A DNA stretch of 64,000 nucleotides from Cryptocoryne crispatula var. balansae (GCA_036172225.1 CM069924.1:9050613-9114612); one strand, 5' to 3'. Positions 32,695 through 44,504 are shown, numbered from the stretch's first letter. The notes: generated by a model not told the origin, from the sequence alone. A program made the numbers and translations.

Positions 32695-35634
32695 GTGTTT
32701 ATGAATTTAAGGTCAGGACGAGTTATCGAAATGGCGGATCAAAGATACGAGAAACTACAGTTGGAGTATGACCAATCTTATTTCTACCCTAATGCCGTAT
32801 GTGCCGTCAATGAACCCGAAATTCTCCCCGAACCTAGTCAAATTTCTCCTCAACCCAATCTAGACTCACTTTGGGAGGCATTCTCTCATGCTGACCCTAC
32901 CCAAATTCAGGCTATCGAAGCCATCCTCAAGGGCAAGTCGCCCGCCGACCACATTCCTCCCGAAGGTGGTCTTCACATCTATACCCCTCGGTCAGTGGCA
33001 CGTCAACCCAATGTGCCCATTCATGGCCATTCTTATACCGGGCTTGTAGCCCCAATTTCGCCTCATCCGGTAACTAATTTAGATCACCCTGATCTGAATG
33101 TCGTTGCTCCTTCTAGGCCACTAGTTCATTCTTCCAATCATCTCAACCCTACTCACGCTTTGGTGAATCCCCCAATGTACCCTTCTTATCCGGCCACTTC
33201 GGCCCATCCAATCCCAATTCCGGTGCACCAAGCACCCACTTCTCCTCCTCCTCTTAGGGAACCTTCTGTCGATCAGGCCATGATTAATAAGATCAATCGC
33301 ATGGATGAGCAGTATAGAGAGCTTAGATGTTTGATCGACACAAAGGCAGCCCCTGAAATTTCTCTTCCTTCCCTCCCTACTTTTCATCTACCTCCCTCTG
33401 AGATGCCGGTATACCGTCACTACAACGGAACCGGTAATCCATTCATTCATATCAAGGACTTTCTTTATGAGTCGGTAATGTGGCAAAATGATCCAAGGGC
33501 CCTTGCTTTTCTTTTCAGAAGATCATTAGAGAGTTCAGCTTTAGAGTGGTTCTACTCGCTTGACTCTTTGGAGGCGAGTAACTTTGAAACTGTCAAAGCT
33601 AAATTTTTGCAGAGATATCAAGACAGGGTCGGACCAACATATTCCATCACTGACCTCATGGCCGAAAGAATGAGAAATGATGAAGATTTTGCCATATATG
33701 CTGATAGGTGGTGGTCAATGGCAGAAAAGCTTACTGATTCCATTTCAGAGCCGGAGCAAGTGAAGATGATCATCACCAATGCCACTCCGGCCTTAAAAAA
33801 CATGTTGGCCTTGCATCACCCCACCTCTATGAGTGAACTCTATGAGAGGGCATGGTACATTCAGACAAAGCTTAGGGACTCACCTATCATGAACTTGTTT
33901 GATCCTAGACCCCGAGCTGTCAAGAAAACCACTTTTACCACAACCAGCCCAGTGAATGAGGGCATAGTGACAAACGAGAACCTCAATGTTGTAGGGAACC
34001 CACCTAGCAATTATCAACACCAGTTTAGGAACCCTCAACAAAACCAACCATTTAGAAATCCTCGTCAACCTCAACATCAACCTCAGTTCCAGCCTCATCA
34101 ACAACAAGCTCCGATCCCTCAGCGACCGCAAGCCCCAGTTCCCCAACCACCACGGCAACAACTGGCCAACTACAACCAAGCACCCCCTCCAATGGCCTAC
34201 GAACCCCGAAAGGTTGGACCCAAGAGGAACCATTACCCGCCATTGCCGTACTCTCTCATGGACATCTTTAATGCACTCATGGCGGCAGGGCAAATTGCAT
34301 TGCCAAGGGAGAAGTTGGAGTGGCCTCAAAATGTCAACACAGAGCGATACTGCCTGTTTCACAGATATCCTGGGCACACTGTGGAAAATTGTTTTCAATT
34401 CAAAGACTACATCCACGACCTTAATGAGCAAGGCAGTATTGACTGGGACCAGATGGGGGAATACATCAAAACAGTGAAAAATCAACCTCAACGGCAGCAC
34501 GCACCAGCTCAGCAGCAACAACAACAGAACCCCGGCTTGGGGATTATCCAAAACCCTTTACCACCACATGCACCCGCACCTGGGAATCAACACGTTAATC
34601 CCATCTTGATCTCTTCTGAGGAGTATCATGATCGGGGCCAGAATTGGCAAGTTGAAGGAGCCACCTCCGCCATGCACGTCAACCAAACCGTCCATTCCAT
34701 ACCCCGAGCTACATCAGCCAACCCCATTACTCTCAATTGGCCATCCATCATCCGAGCATCATCACGACCCATCATAACACCACCAGCCATACAACTCCAA
34801 TCGGGACGGACCCTAATCCGCCCAGTTAATCCCCCACAATCATCGCTACCATTGGGACCCATCATCATCCCGCCTCGAGCAACTATACCTTCACAACCTA
34901 CCTACCCTACCATGCATCAAACCACCATCATTACACCCATCGCAAGAGCTCCCATCATTCCACCTAACCCACCGCCCACCACTACCATCCCAGTTATAGC
35001 TCCTCAACTTGCCACAGTACTTAGGAGTGGGCGCATGTTCCAAAGGGTCTTTCCCCAGGCCGGTCAATCAGGGTTGGTACCAGAAGCAGAAGAAGAACAC
35101 ATCGAAGAACCATTGCCTGGGATATCCTATGACTTGCTAAAACATCTTGATAAAACCCCGGCATGGATCTCTATCTTAGAGTTGATCAAAAGATCCAAAG
35201 TCCATCAAGATGTTCTCCAACAATACTTACAGCGGGTGATGGTGAATGAGAGCCTCCCCCCAGAAAATATCTCATCTATTCTGGTCCCAAGAAGTGAGTA
35301 CCCGGCCCTTACATTCATAAAGGAAGAGTTGGCCGACCCTGAAATAAGGAAATGTGCCTTATGCATCACAGTCCACATCAATGGAGTAGGCATTAAGTCA
35401 TGTTTGGTCGATACCGGAGCCTCCATCAATGTTCTGCCACCAGAAACATTTCGTCTTTGTGAAATCTCTGAGGAGGATGTCCGGCCATCTCAAATAACAG
35501 TGACCGCATATGACAATTCGAAAAAGCCTGCCGATGGCACGATTACATTAAATGTAAAGCTTGGACCCCGAACAGTCACTGTCAACTTTCACATACTAGA
35601 GATGGATTCGACATACAAAGCTATTCTGGGATGA
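32695..35634 (+). CDS. Tat gag-protease polyprotein, open for 979 codons
   Basis: The start could be 32695 or the next ATG at 32731 (MADQRYEKLQ). Residues about 200-420 are the gag capsid-like region (GTGNPFIHIKDFL, SSALEWFYSLDSLEASNF). Residues 440-500 are Gln/Pro-rich. A zinc knuckle-like YCLFHRYPGHTVENC lies near residue 553, with His replacing the second Cys as is common in Tat/Athila gags. A Pro/Thr-rich linker leads to the aspartic protease CLVDTGASINVLP near residue 903 and YKAILG at the end. TGA then falls where the family has Arg in I-L-G-R-P. Gag and protease catalysis look intact. Confidence 0.9.
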   Translation: MFMNLRSGRVIEMADQRYEKLQLEYDQSYFYPNAVCAVNEPEILPEPSQISPQPNLDSLWEAFSHADPTQIQAIEAILKGKSPADHIPPEGGLHIYTPRSVARQPNVPIHGHSYTGLVAPISPHPVTNLDHPDLNVVAPSRPLVHSSNHLNPTHALVNPPMYPSYPATSAHPIPIPVHQAPTSPPPLREPSVDQAMINKINRMDEQYRELRCLIDTKAAPEISLPSLPTFHLPPSEMPVYRHYNGTGNPFIHIKDFLYESVMWQNDPRALAFLFRRSLESSALEWFYSLDSLEASNFETVKAKFLQRYQDRVGPTYSITDLMAERMRNDEDFAIYADRWWSMAEKLTDSISEPEQVKMIITNATPALKNMLALHHPTSMSELYERAWYIQTKLRDSPIMNLFDPRPRAVKKTTFTTTSPVNEGIVTNENLNVVGNPPSNYQHQFRNPQQNQPFRNPRQPQHQPQFQPHQQQAPIPQRPQAPVPQPPRQQLANYNQAPPPMAYEPRKVGPKRNHYPPLPYSLMDIFNALMAAGQIALPREKLEWPQNVNTERYCLFHRYPGHTVENCFQFKDYIHDLNEQGSIDWDQMGEYIKTVKNQPQRQHAPAQQQQQQNPGLGIIQNPLPPHAPAPGNQHVNPILISSEEYHDRGQNWQVEGATSAMHVNQTVHSIPRATSANPITLNWPSIIRASSRPIITPPAIQLQSGRTLIRPVNPPQSSLPLGPIIIPPRATIPSQPTYPTMHQTTIITPIARAPIIPPNPPPTTTIPVIAPQLATVLRSGRMFQRVFPQAGQSGLVPEAEEEHIEEPLPGISYDLLKHLDKTPAWISILELIKRSKVHQDVLQQYLQRVMVNESLPPENISSILVPRSEYPALTFIKEELADPEIRKCALCITVHINGVGIKSCLVDTGASINVLPPETFRLCEISEEDVRPSQITVTAYDNSKKPADGTITLNVKLGPRTVTVNFHILEMDSTYKAILG

Positions 35635-36849
35635 CCCTATTTGGAAGCATTAGAGGCAGTCGCCTCCACCAATCACCAGTGTCTTAAATTCCCTTATAAG
35701 GGACAAGTGATTAAGGTGACTAGCATGCCCCTAGATCATCCATCTTCTCCATCACCAACCCTCGGGTTGCCAAATGAACCGATTTTGACAATCTTGGATC
35801 TTCCATAAATAATTAAGCAGCCCAGGCAAGTGTGGAGAAGAAAAAGAGAGAAAAATGAAACTATTGGGTGGCATATAACGAAAAGTTTGGGATACCAGGA
35901 GGGCCGAGGACTAGGCAAAGAACTGCAAGGCATAGCTGAGCCAATCAATCCAGTGAGGTTTCAACCAAAAAGCGGGGTTGGGTATGATGGAACTACTGTG
36001 AATGGTCAGAATCTCAAAAGTAGATACTTTGCTGGATGCTTACAAAAGTTTTTCATCAAGAAAGAAACCATTCAACTAGCTGAGAACAAGGAAGAACAAG
36101 AGCTGGAACAAGACAAAAGAAGAAGAACTGACGACACTGAAGATGACATGTATCCTGAAATATCTCTTTTGTTTTTCACCGATGAAGAAGGATCAAGCAA
36201 TGAACCACTCCAAGTTGAACCACCTGTTGACCTACCCAAGGGTCATATTGCCAAACCGACTCGAGAAGAAGTTCAACCAACTCCACGAGGGCCTTCCCTC
36301 ATTATGTCATTTTTTGGGGCCGACGCCCCAACTCACTGTAATGCTCTCCCCAGGTTTCTTAGCCCAATCCCTATTTCTGGGCCCCCAGGCCCAACTTACG
36401 GGTCCACGTACCCACTTGTTGCTCTTGAGCCATCGAGCCCCTCTACTGAATCCGGGCCTTTGTGCCCATTTTCTCCAACTCTTGGTCCCTCAAGCCTATC
36501 TCTTAAACCCAGGCCCTCGAGCCCACATCCTCCTCTTATTGGGTCCATGAACCCACCTTCTTCCATGATCATCCGGCCTACTGGCCCATCATCTCTTTCT
36601 GTCAACATTGGGCCCGAAAACCCCCTTTATCAAACATTACTCGAAGTCTTCCCCTCTTTATCAATATCTTCGCCTACTCTGACTCCCGTAGTTGATCTCA
36701 ACCCAAATCCAGCACCTGAAGCTCATTCTGTCTTTATGTTTAGCACTCCCCAAAAAACAATGCCCTCCTCGAAACTCAAATTTCGATCGAGGAAACATCT
36801 CAACTTGCCTCGGAAGGGCATTCGACCCAAGGAGCCACCAGATCCTTAA
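35635..36849 (+). pseudogene. Tat post-protease region with G-patch domain
   Basis: The same frame continues past the TGA (PYLEALEAVAS) to a TAA near 35806 and reopens to 36849. A G-patch motif is clear at about 35878-35950: LGYQEGRGLGKELQGIAEPI, with the conserved Gly spacing of RNA-binding G-patch domains. An acidic Lys/Glu-rich stretch follows, then a long Pro/Ser-rich region with repeated G-P-x-x-P-x-x-S units. G-patch domains are known at this position in betaretroviruses and in plant Tat/Ogre elements. Its role is presumed to be nucleic acid binding near the protease/RT boundary. Confidence 0.85.
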
Positions 36850-37144
36850 TTGACCTTCTTTGCCCTCCATCCTCTCCAATAAATTCCACTCCATCCACCT
36901 CCTCTTCCTCCTCTTATTTACCTTCTTCTTCTTTAGGTTTAGTTTCCAATAAAAATAGGACAAAAATCAGAGGTAGGAGAGTTCCAGAAAGATACCTGCA
37001 TCGGTTAGCTCAGAAAAGCTTAGAATGTGCCAAGCTACCGGAGTATCTAGAAAATGCGATTCAGCTGGATGAAATCCGATATAAAGAGAAAGATAACATT
37101 GATCAAACTTTGGGGGTTTCTTCCTCTCTCAGTTCAGCATCACC
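36850..37144 (+). other. Tat segment before the RT deletion junction
   Basis: A short C/T-rich stretch, then an open segment reading VPERYLHRLAQKSLECAKLP and EIRYKEKDNIDQTLGV. I do not recognise it. The sequence then jumps near 37140 directly into the end of the RT-associated RNase H (QQKAIKGYAIAKHLAHQP). Reverse transcriptase motifs are absent in all frames. Confidence 0.7.
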
Positions 37145-37678
37145 TACATTCAACAGAAGGCGATCAAGGGCTATGCGATTGCTAAACACCTTGCTCATCA
37201 ACCTATCCCAATCTTTGACCCTATCCAATCAGAATTTCTCGATGAAGAATTGATGTCCATTCGATCTTCCAATCTATGGACTTTATATTTTAACGAAGCA
37301 TTAAACTCCCAGGGTAGAGGGATAGGGATTGTTCTTCTATCACCCGAAGGTGTCACCATTCCATAGACTTTTCAGCTTCATTTTCCAGCAACAAACAATA
37401 TAGCTGAGTATGAAGCCTTATTGGCCGGACTGGAGGCCGCTCACTTCTATGGTGTCACTAAACTAAGGGTGATCGGTGATAGCCAGTTGATTCTCCGCCA
37501 AGTGCTTGCCGAATACCGCACATCTCATCCCGGGCTCAGACCATACCAAGAACTAACTGCCTGTTACATCAAGCTATTCTATAAACTCGAATTCATTCAT
37601 GTTCCTCGTGCTCAAAATATTCTTGCCGATGCTCTCGCTTCCCTAGCATCTTCACTATCTGTCCCGCTAGGCAAATAG
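37145..37678 (+). pseudogene. Tat archaeal-type RNase H (aRNH) domain
   Basis: After the truncated end of the first RNase H comes the second, archaeal-type RNase H: WTLYFNEALNSQGRGIGIVL, NNIAEYEALLAGLEAA, LRVIGDSQLILRQV, HVPRAQNILADALASLA. The acidic residues in A-E-Y-E-A, I-G-D-S and L-A-D-A are kept. The first catalytic Asp of L-Y-F-D-G/E is Asn (AAC at 37292-37294). TAG at 37364 and TAG at 37676 break the frame. The domain normally removes RNA during replication. This copy is inactive. Confidence 0.88.
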
Positions 37679-39094
37679 GTTAGGACGATCTATGTCCGCC
37701 GACGAACCATTCCGGCAGTGGAAGATGCACGATTCTTGAGGGTTAAAGAAAAATTTGAAAGGAAAGAGTACATTGAGCAAAAGGAGGAAGTATCTTTAGT
37801 TGAGTTGGAAGAATTAGAAGAGGGTGAGAAACCATGGTATCATGAGATTGCGAATTACTGTAAGGATCAGACATATCCACTGGAATCAACTGCCGAAGAG
37901 AAAAGAGCCATAAGAAGGGTCTCCCAGAGATACACCATCTTAGGTGGAGTACTTTACAAAAGGAGCTTGGCCGGTGTTCTATTAAGATGCGTAGATGAAG
38001 AAGAGGCTGAATTGGTTCTTAAAGAAGCACACTCCGGATTATGTGGAGGCCATGTAAATGCTCAAGCCCTCGCCAAGAAGATCATCAGGCAAGGGTACTA
38101 TTGGCCTACTCTGGAAGAAGATTGCTCGATCTTTGTCCGGCACTGTCATCAATGTTAACTTCACACCGACAAGATTCACTCTCCCGCATCTTCCCTTCAC
38201 CCGATTCACGCCCCATGGCCCTTCGCTATGTGGGCTTTTGATGTTATCGGACCCCTTGGTGACCCAAACTCCACAAACAAAACCAAATCCTTCATCCTAA
38301 CTGCAACGGAGTACTTCACCAAGTGGGAGGAAGCGGAAGCATACTTGGAAATCAAGGCATCAACAGTCTGCACCTTCATCAAACGCAACATCATTGCCAG
38401 GTTCGGGATTCCAGGCGACATCATCACCGACAATGGACCGCAATTCATATCCCAGGAGCTGCGTGACCTTTGCAACAGGTATTGCATCAGATTGCATCAT
38501 TCATCTCCATATTATCCTCAAGGCAACGGTCAAGTAGAAGCCACCAATAAAACCCTGATAAAAATCATTAAGAAAACTTGTAAGTCTAGCAAATTCGCGG
38601 ATTGGCCAGATAAATTAGTTGATGCTCTATGGGCCTACCGCACCTCTATTCGAACCCCAATGGGTCAAACCCCCTATTCCTTGGCATTTGGGATGGAAGT
38701 GGTAGTTCCATACGAAGTAATCATTCCTTCCCTCCGAGTCCAGATCGATCGAGATATCCCGATGGATGAACGCCGAGATTCTCTTCTCGCGCAACTTGAA
38801 CTCTTGGATGACAGGAGGCTGGCCGCTGCCGAACATGCTAGATCTTACCAAAATAGACTTAAAAGATTTTATCATAAGAGGGTGGTGGAGAGAAAATTTG
38901 AAATCGGTGAGGTTGTGCTTAAAAGAATATTCATTAAGCCGGGCGGTCCCCGCTCCAAACTTCAACCTAATTGGGAGGGTCCGTATGTAATTTCAGCTGT
39001 TTATCCCGGTAATTCATATAAGCTGACTAATGCAGAAGGAGAAGAACTAGCTCATCCCTGGAATGGTGTATACCTCAAAAAATATTTCCCTTAA
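37679..39094 (+). pseudogene. Tat integrase
   Basis: The HHCC zinc-binding region reads HSGLCGGHVNAQALAKKI and FVRHCHQC, followed by TAA (38156-38158) where CAA is expected before LHTDKIH. The core is open from 38228 for 288 codons: MWAFDVIGPLG (first Asp), IITDNGPQFIS (second Asp), GQVEATNKTLIKI (Glu). The C-terminal GPF/Y-like region is NWEGPYVISAV with NGVYLKKYFP at the stop. Integrase inserts the cDNA. Apart from the stop, the catalytic D-D-E triad looks intact. Confidence 0.92.
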
Positions 39095-41261
39095 AAAAAT
39101 AATCACAAAAAAACAAAAAAATCTATAAGATCAAAGGTGTGAAGAATGATGATAACATCTAACGCTTGCTTGTTCGGTGCACCAACTTGTCACTTAGGAA
39201 AATAAGGATAGGCATCATGCTGCACACACTACACGCCTAGATTTCGAAGTCCGATGACTGGATGTCAGAGAGAAAGCTAGGCAACACTTGGCAAAAGAAG
39301 GTCAACCCTGTCCCATTCTCTTCTTATTTCGGTCCTGAATAGATGGAAGGGGTTAGAATGAGGAGTATCGAAAGTACTCATTGCCTTAGTAGGAGGATGC
39401 CTTTGGAGGTCTGAGTTCTTAAAAGAGAGGGTGCCAAAAGATGGGCAATGACCCCTCAGGTCGGCAAAAGAATAGACCTGTCTGAATGTGTACCAACAAA
39501 AGCCCAAAAAAAAGAGAAAAAGGCTCCAAAAGATGGACAATGAACCCCTCAGGTCAAAATCAAGCAAAAGAAAAAAAGACCTGTCTTAATGTGGGCCATC
39601 AAAGAAAAGGGCTAGAAGGAAGGACCCAAGGATGTCAAATCCCAAACGGGCAATGCGGGCACCAGTAGAGAAACAAATTTGACACCCCCGAATCCTATTA
39701 AGGACTTACCACAAATCCTCTTCCCTCTTTAACCTTGCGGGTAAGGTTGACCGACTGGATCCAAGAAGAGCCATAGCCTATCAAAGGCGGAAAGTCAGAA
39801 GATCTCGGACTAGGCACTTTCTTACACGTGATGCCTACTCTTAACCCTTAGGTAACAATGAGAGGCACTTATGGCAAGTAAGGCAAAGGATGAGATGGTC
39901 GTGTCCTTGACACCAAACTAAAAAAAATCGAATACTTCAAAAAGCACCAAACAAATCCATAAAATCAAAAATCTTAAAAATTAAATATTCAAAACACAAA
40001 AAAATCATAAAAGTTCTCAAAACACCAAAAATAGTATAAAGTCATCAAAACCCAAACAAATCAAAATTTCAAAACACCTAAAAGTTTGTTTTCTAGACTG
40101 ATTAGTTGCCTTTGCAATCATGTTTCATTTCAGTCTTGCATATTTCTTTTATGCATACGTATGTTTTTCTGTTATCTTTACCTTGATAAGGCCTATGTCC
40201 CTTGACAAAAGATAAAGGCAAGGGACTAAGCCAAAATAAAGTTCTAATATATTATCTCAAGTGGATGCAGGAACAGGAGAAAACATGCCAGCTTTATATC
40301 CCCAGACACTTAGAGGAAGCAAAAACAAAAAAAAATTGAAAAATTGAAAAAACAAAAGTGGACTACCCTGACTCCTATTAGGACTTGCATTTAGTATTGC
40401 ATCTCAAAATAAATAATATTTAAGATGCTGAAGACCTCAAGTCTAGAGGGGGCTGAGCCTGAGAACCCCTTCAACAAAATCAGTGAGGGCTCAGTCATTC
40501 CCTAGCCTTGCAGATAGGCCAAAGTTGAATATGCGGGGACGACGGTTTCTTTGCGGATGTCCTGACCCGTTATGTTCAACCTATATCTTCAACTATTTTC
40601 TTATACTTAATTGTATTTCTTTAAACCCAGCATGCATCATTTCATATCATGCATCATCCCACCACAACCATTTCCTGCTTCATAATCCTGCCATAACCTC
40701 CTTCCAGTCACATCGTGAACATTTAAAAAATGGTCTTTTATAGCTCCAGAGAAGGTCTTGATTTTTCAGAGAATCGGTTTCCAACGGGTTTTAACAATGA
40801 TTTCATCAAAACAAGAAGTTTTTCCATGTCGAACTGAACCGGTATTGTTGAGTAAAACCTTATAAATTTGAAGAACCCAACCTTGGTTGATTGGCTGTCT
40901 TTTCTTTACTTTTCGCAATTTAATGCATTTCTACCGAGTCCAGCACACCATGCAGTTCGGGTCTTGGCCGGTAACAATTCTCCCCCACGTGGGATTTTAG
41001 TTATTTACTTTCAGTACTGTTCTTCTCTTTAACCAATCAACCAGAGGGAAGGTTTCGATAAGACAAAGGGTAATCTCGGAGTCTAGTAATGTTTTATTCC
41101 ACTCAACTAGGCCAATGAGGGCGTGTCTAAATCTACACTTTGGCATCACCTTTTCAGTCCATTACCACTTCATTCGCCTACGCCTCATTACGCTTCGCTA
41201 CATTCGCCTACGTTTCATTCGTGTCACTCCCCTACAAAGCCGATGCCAAGGCGAGGCAAGC
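39095..41261 (+). other. Tat 3' spacer between integrase and 3' LTR
   Basis: About 2.2 kb without a credible gene. A unit of about 90 bp is present twice (39434 and about 39525), sharing AAAAGATGG(G/A)CAATGA and CCCCTCAGGTC and GACCTGTCT. A-rich segments follow (39900-40100). The tract before the LTR, AAGGCGAGGCAAGC, is a weak polypurine candidate. Long 3' spacers with tandem repeats are typical of Tat elements. Confidence 0.75.
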
Positions 41262-44200
41262 TGTAGACACGCAATTTTGGCCTACTTGAAGAGCTTAAAT
41301 TCTTGTTTTCATGAGTAATATTTGAGTAACCTTTCAAGGGAACCGAGTTTTCTGGAAAAATCAAGTTTTTCGGCGCATTTCGAAGAAGAACGGTAGGCGT
41401 TGACCAGGGTCAAAGCTGATAGAAATGTATGCCCTACAAGCCAATCATATATGATATCATTTGACATTTCTAGATATATCTTATTCAATTAATTAGTCAA
41501 ATCTTTATTATAAGCTCTTATTAGATGCGAATATCATAATGAAGTCCTTGATCAAATACAATGATGATTAAATCATGATGAGATCATGATAATGAGATTG
41601 ATCATCTAGAGGTATTTGATCTAAATGTTCCTAGTCATAGGATACTTGAGACGGGACATCAAGGATCCGGATAGACTAGTGTATGTGATGTCTTCTCATG
41701 TGATGAGGACGACCGATCTCATTGGTCATTAGTGTGGAGACACTGAGATACACATACAGATGCTCATTAGTTGAATGAGTTCACTGAACTGACCGAATTA
41801 GAAACCCTGAATGGTATCTTACCGAACTGTCAATCAGGGTTTTCTATCATCACGGTTGCATGGTTGGACCTTTGACCTGAGTCGCCAATGATGCCTTGTT
41901 GGGTAGAACTTGTGCTTTGACCATTGACTTATGGATCACAATATAGATGGTCCTATATAGCGATGGATCGGGTACAAGAAAAATCCGATGGAGGCAATTG
42001 AGCGGACAACAAGGGATCGTCCACTCTCGGTAAGTGAGAGTGAATGTCCTATGGGATAGTACTCTAAATCCTTGGCCAGGGTAGATAGGATAATTGGAAA
42101 AGGAAATTTTCCAATTGATCCAATTCTGAGTACATGATCCTATAGAGTCGGTACACTAAGGAGTTGACAGTCGATGCCGTACTCCTTTCCGGCCGGGACA
42201 TTGGATGGATGAGGGTTTATATCCATGTGGTAACTGATGATGGAAAGGCTTAATGGAGATGAGATTATCCCCATAGCCATTTGGATTTTGTACAAGGAAA
42301 ACCTGATGGAGGTAATTGAGCGGACAACAAGGGATCGTCCACTCTCGGTAAGTTAGAGTGAATGTCCTATGGGATAGTACTCTAAATATCTAACAAGGGT
42401 AAATAGGATAATTGAAAAATAAGTTTTTCAAGTGATGCAATTCCGAGTACAAAATCCTATAGAGTCGGTACACTAAGGAGTTGACAGTCGATGCCGTACT
42501 CCTTTCCGACCGGGACATTAGATGGATGAGGGTTTATATCCATGCGGTAACTGATGATGGAAAGGCTCAATGGAGATGAGATTATCCCCATAGCCATTTT
42601 GGATCATGGGATGTGGCTTGTACCCTTCATGATCGGTAGGCCGACTAATCTGTTATCGGATAACGGATTTAATTAAATTAAATAGAATTGTTTTATTTTA
42701 TTTAGGCCTCAACAAAATAGGTTATTGGGCCTAGTGGGTCACACACAAAAGGAGTTATCCACAAGTACAGGGGCAAGGGCATAATTTATAGAGATTTTGG
42801 GTTTTTATAAAAAATTCCATAATTCTCTATAAATACCAATGGTTTCAGCCAAACCCTATCAAGCCAAGGGTGAAAACCACGTCCCTAGCCTCCTCCCTAC
42901 CTCCTCCTCTCTCTAGAAGGTGTCCATGGTCGATGGAGCTCCGTTCGGGAAGAGTTCTCGAGGCCGGCGCGAAGGGAGAACTTACTGTGGATAAAGTTCG
43001 TGTGGATACTGCTGGAGACCGGACACTTGAACGGTTTGAAGAGCTTGAGAAGCTCATCTCCTTCCTCTCCAAGGGATTATATGAATCCCTATCAGGTATA
43101 TTCCAACCCGATTTGATCGGTTTTCCATTTTCGTCGTTCAGTTCTGATTGAGATGGATTCAAAAGGAACCCATAGGAATCGTCGCTTCTGCTGCTCCAAA
43201 CTTTTATGGACGATTCCTTACAAAAGTGCCCTATATACAGGACACCTAGCGCCCTGTATATAGGGCACCTGGCGCCCTACTTATAGGGGCACCTGGCGCC
43301 CTATATATATAGGGCGCCTATAGGGCGCCTGGCACCAAATCAAATCGACTTGACCGGCCGTTTTGACCCCTTGCAGTGACTCGTCTAATCGATTTGACAT
43401 ATCTCATGATGCTGGCGCCCCATATATAGGGCGCTATGCCGCGTGGCACTGCTTTTCGAAAATGGCCAAAGTACCTTCTTTTGGGCTATAAATAGACACC
43501 CATTTGGAGCTGGGAGGAGGTTCCAACTTCGTGCCACCCTAGAGCTCATCCAACACCACATTTCTAAGCCATTTTCACCCCCCATAAGCCTTCAAACCGA
43601 TTCAAAACTCTCTTCCAAAAACCCAAAAAACCTGCAGTTTCCTTTTTCATAAATATGATTTTTCTCCGCCTTTGAGGGCCTCTACACTCCATTTCCCTTA
43701 CATCTAGTGCCAAAACACTCTTCCATTAGCTTCACTTGAGTATTGGCTACTTGAAGAAGTCCTCTTTCCGTCTTGGAGGTCTTCCTACACTCCGGGGCGA
43801 CGCCGCGAAGAAGGGAAGAAAATCTGCTGAAGCCAGTCCCTGGTGCCCCATAAATAGGGCACTTTGACTTTGGTCAACGCGCCCCATCAAGGGGACACCT
43901 GCAGCAGGCGCCCCATATATGGGGCACTAGCAGGGGCAGACCCCGTTTTGCATTTTTTTGAGTTTATTTACCTTTCTGGTCGATCCTTTACCCCCCCTTT
44001 CATTTTACCTCTCATTAACATGTCATTTAGCATATATTGAGCCGCTCATTTCCATTTTCATGCATATTTAAACCTTCTAAATAGGGGTTGAGATTTAGTC
44101 TCAATCCGGTTAGTCTCTTTTTTTTTACATGTTTGAATTCAAATTTGAGCACGATACTATGCTTTCATTAGAACTAATGAACCTTTCACTCGTTTCTATG

Positions 44201-44504
44201 TTTTCTTATGGATATTTTTAGGTAAATCCGATTGAGGCGGAGCTCCAACCGGATTGAAGACGAAGGACTCACTAAGCTCTCTTCTTTCGGCCGGCCGAGA
44301 GAGGAGAAGTCGGAACCCAACAATCTCCCCGCTTCCAAAGGTACGACGGTCATTTCTCCATTTCATTTCTTTTCATTCTACTATATTTTGGAGCCTCTGG
44401 CTCCTGGCGACCACAACCACTAACATCCCATCCACCAAGACCACAAAGCAAGCGTAGGGGCCGGAAAAGGGGGATCTACGGATATCCCGTTTCGGGTGCC
44501 TACA
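41262..44504 (+). repeat. Tat 3' LTR, split by a solo copia LTR
   Basis: The parts are 41262-41416 and 43223-44504. They rejoin at GGTCAAAGC|GCCCTATA, as in the 5' LTR. The region after the junction has extra copies of the GGCGCC/TATATA palindrome compared with the 5' LTR, including a perfect 24-bp palindrome at 43295-43318. Confidence 0.92.
41417..43222 (+). mobile_element. Solo copia LTR, 1806 bp, with internal tandem duplication
   Basis: It starts TGATAGAAATGTATGCCC and ends GATTCCTTACA. The duplication is AAAGC (41412-41416) and AAAGT (43223-43227). No internal region is present, so it arose by recombination between the two LTRs of a full element. It belongs to the copia LTR family at 22062 but to another subfamily, closest to the LTR at 63133. 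A unit of about 318 bp is tandemly duplicated (41972-42289 and 42290-42600), which explains the extra length. Confidence 0.92.

Larger units (their letters stand above)
30221..44504 (+). mobile_element. Ty3-gypsy Tat-lineage retrotransposon, reverse transcriptase deleted
   Basis: The element runs from TGTAGACACGC at 30221 to GGGTGCCTACA at 44504, flanked by CATGG and CCTGG. Order is 5' LTR, primer site, leader, gag-protease, G-patch, archaeal-type RNase H, integrase, a 2.2-kb spacer, and a 3' LTR interrupted by a solo copia LTR. The extra RNase H between pol and integrase is the hallmark of the Tat group. The reverse transcriptase and its own RNase H are missing, so this copy cannot reverse transcribe itself. 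Confidence 0.93.

Noticed and set aside
33880..34551. 223-codon minus-strand open frame
   Set aside because: Shadow of the intact gag-protease frame on the plus strand.
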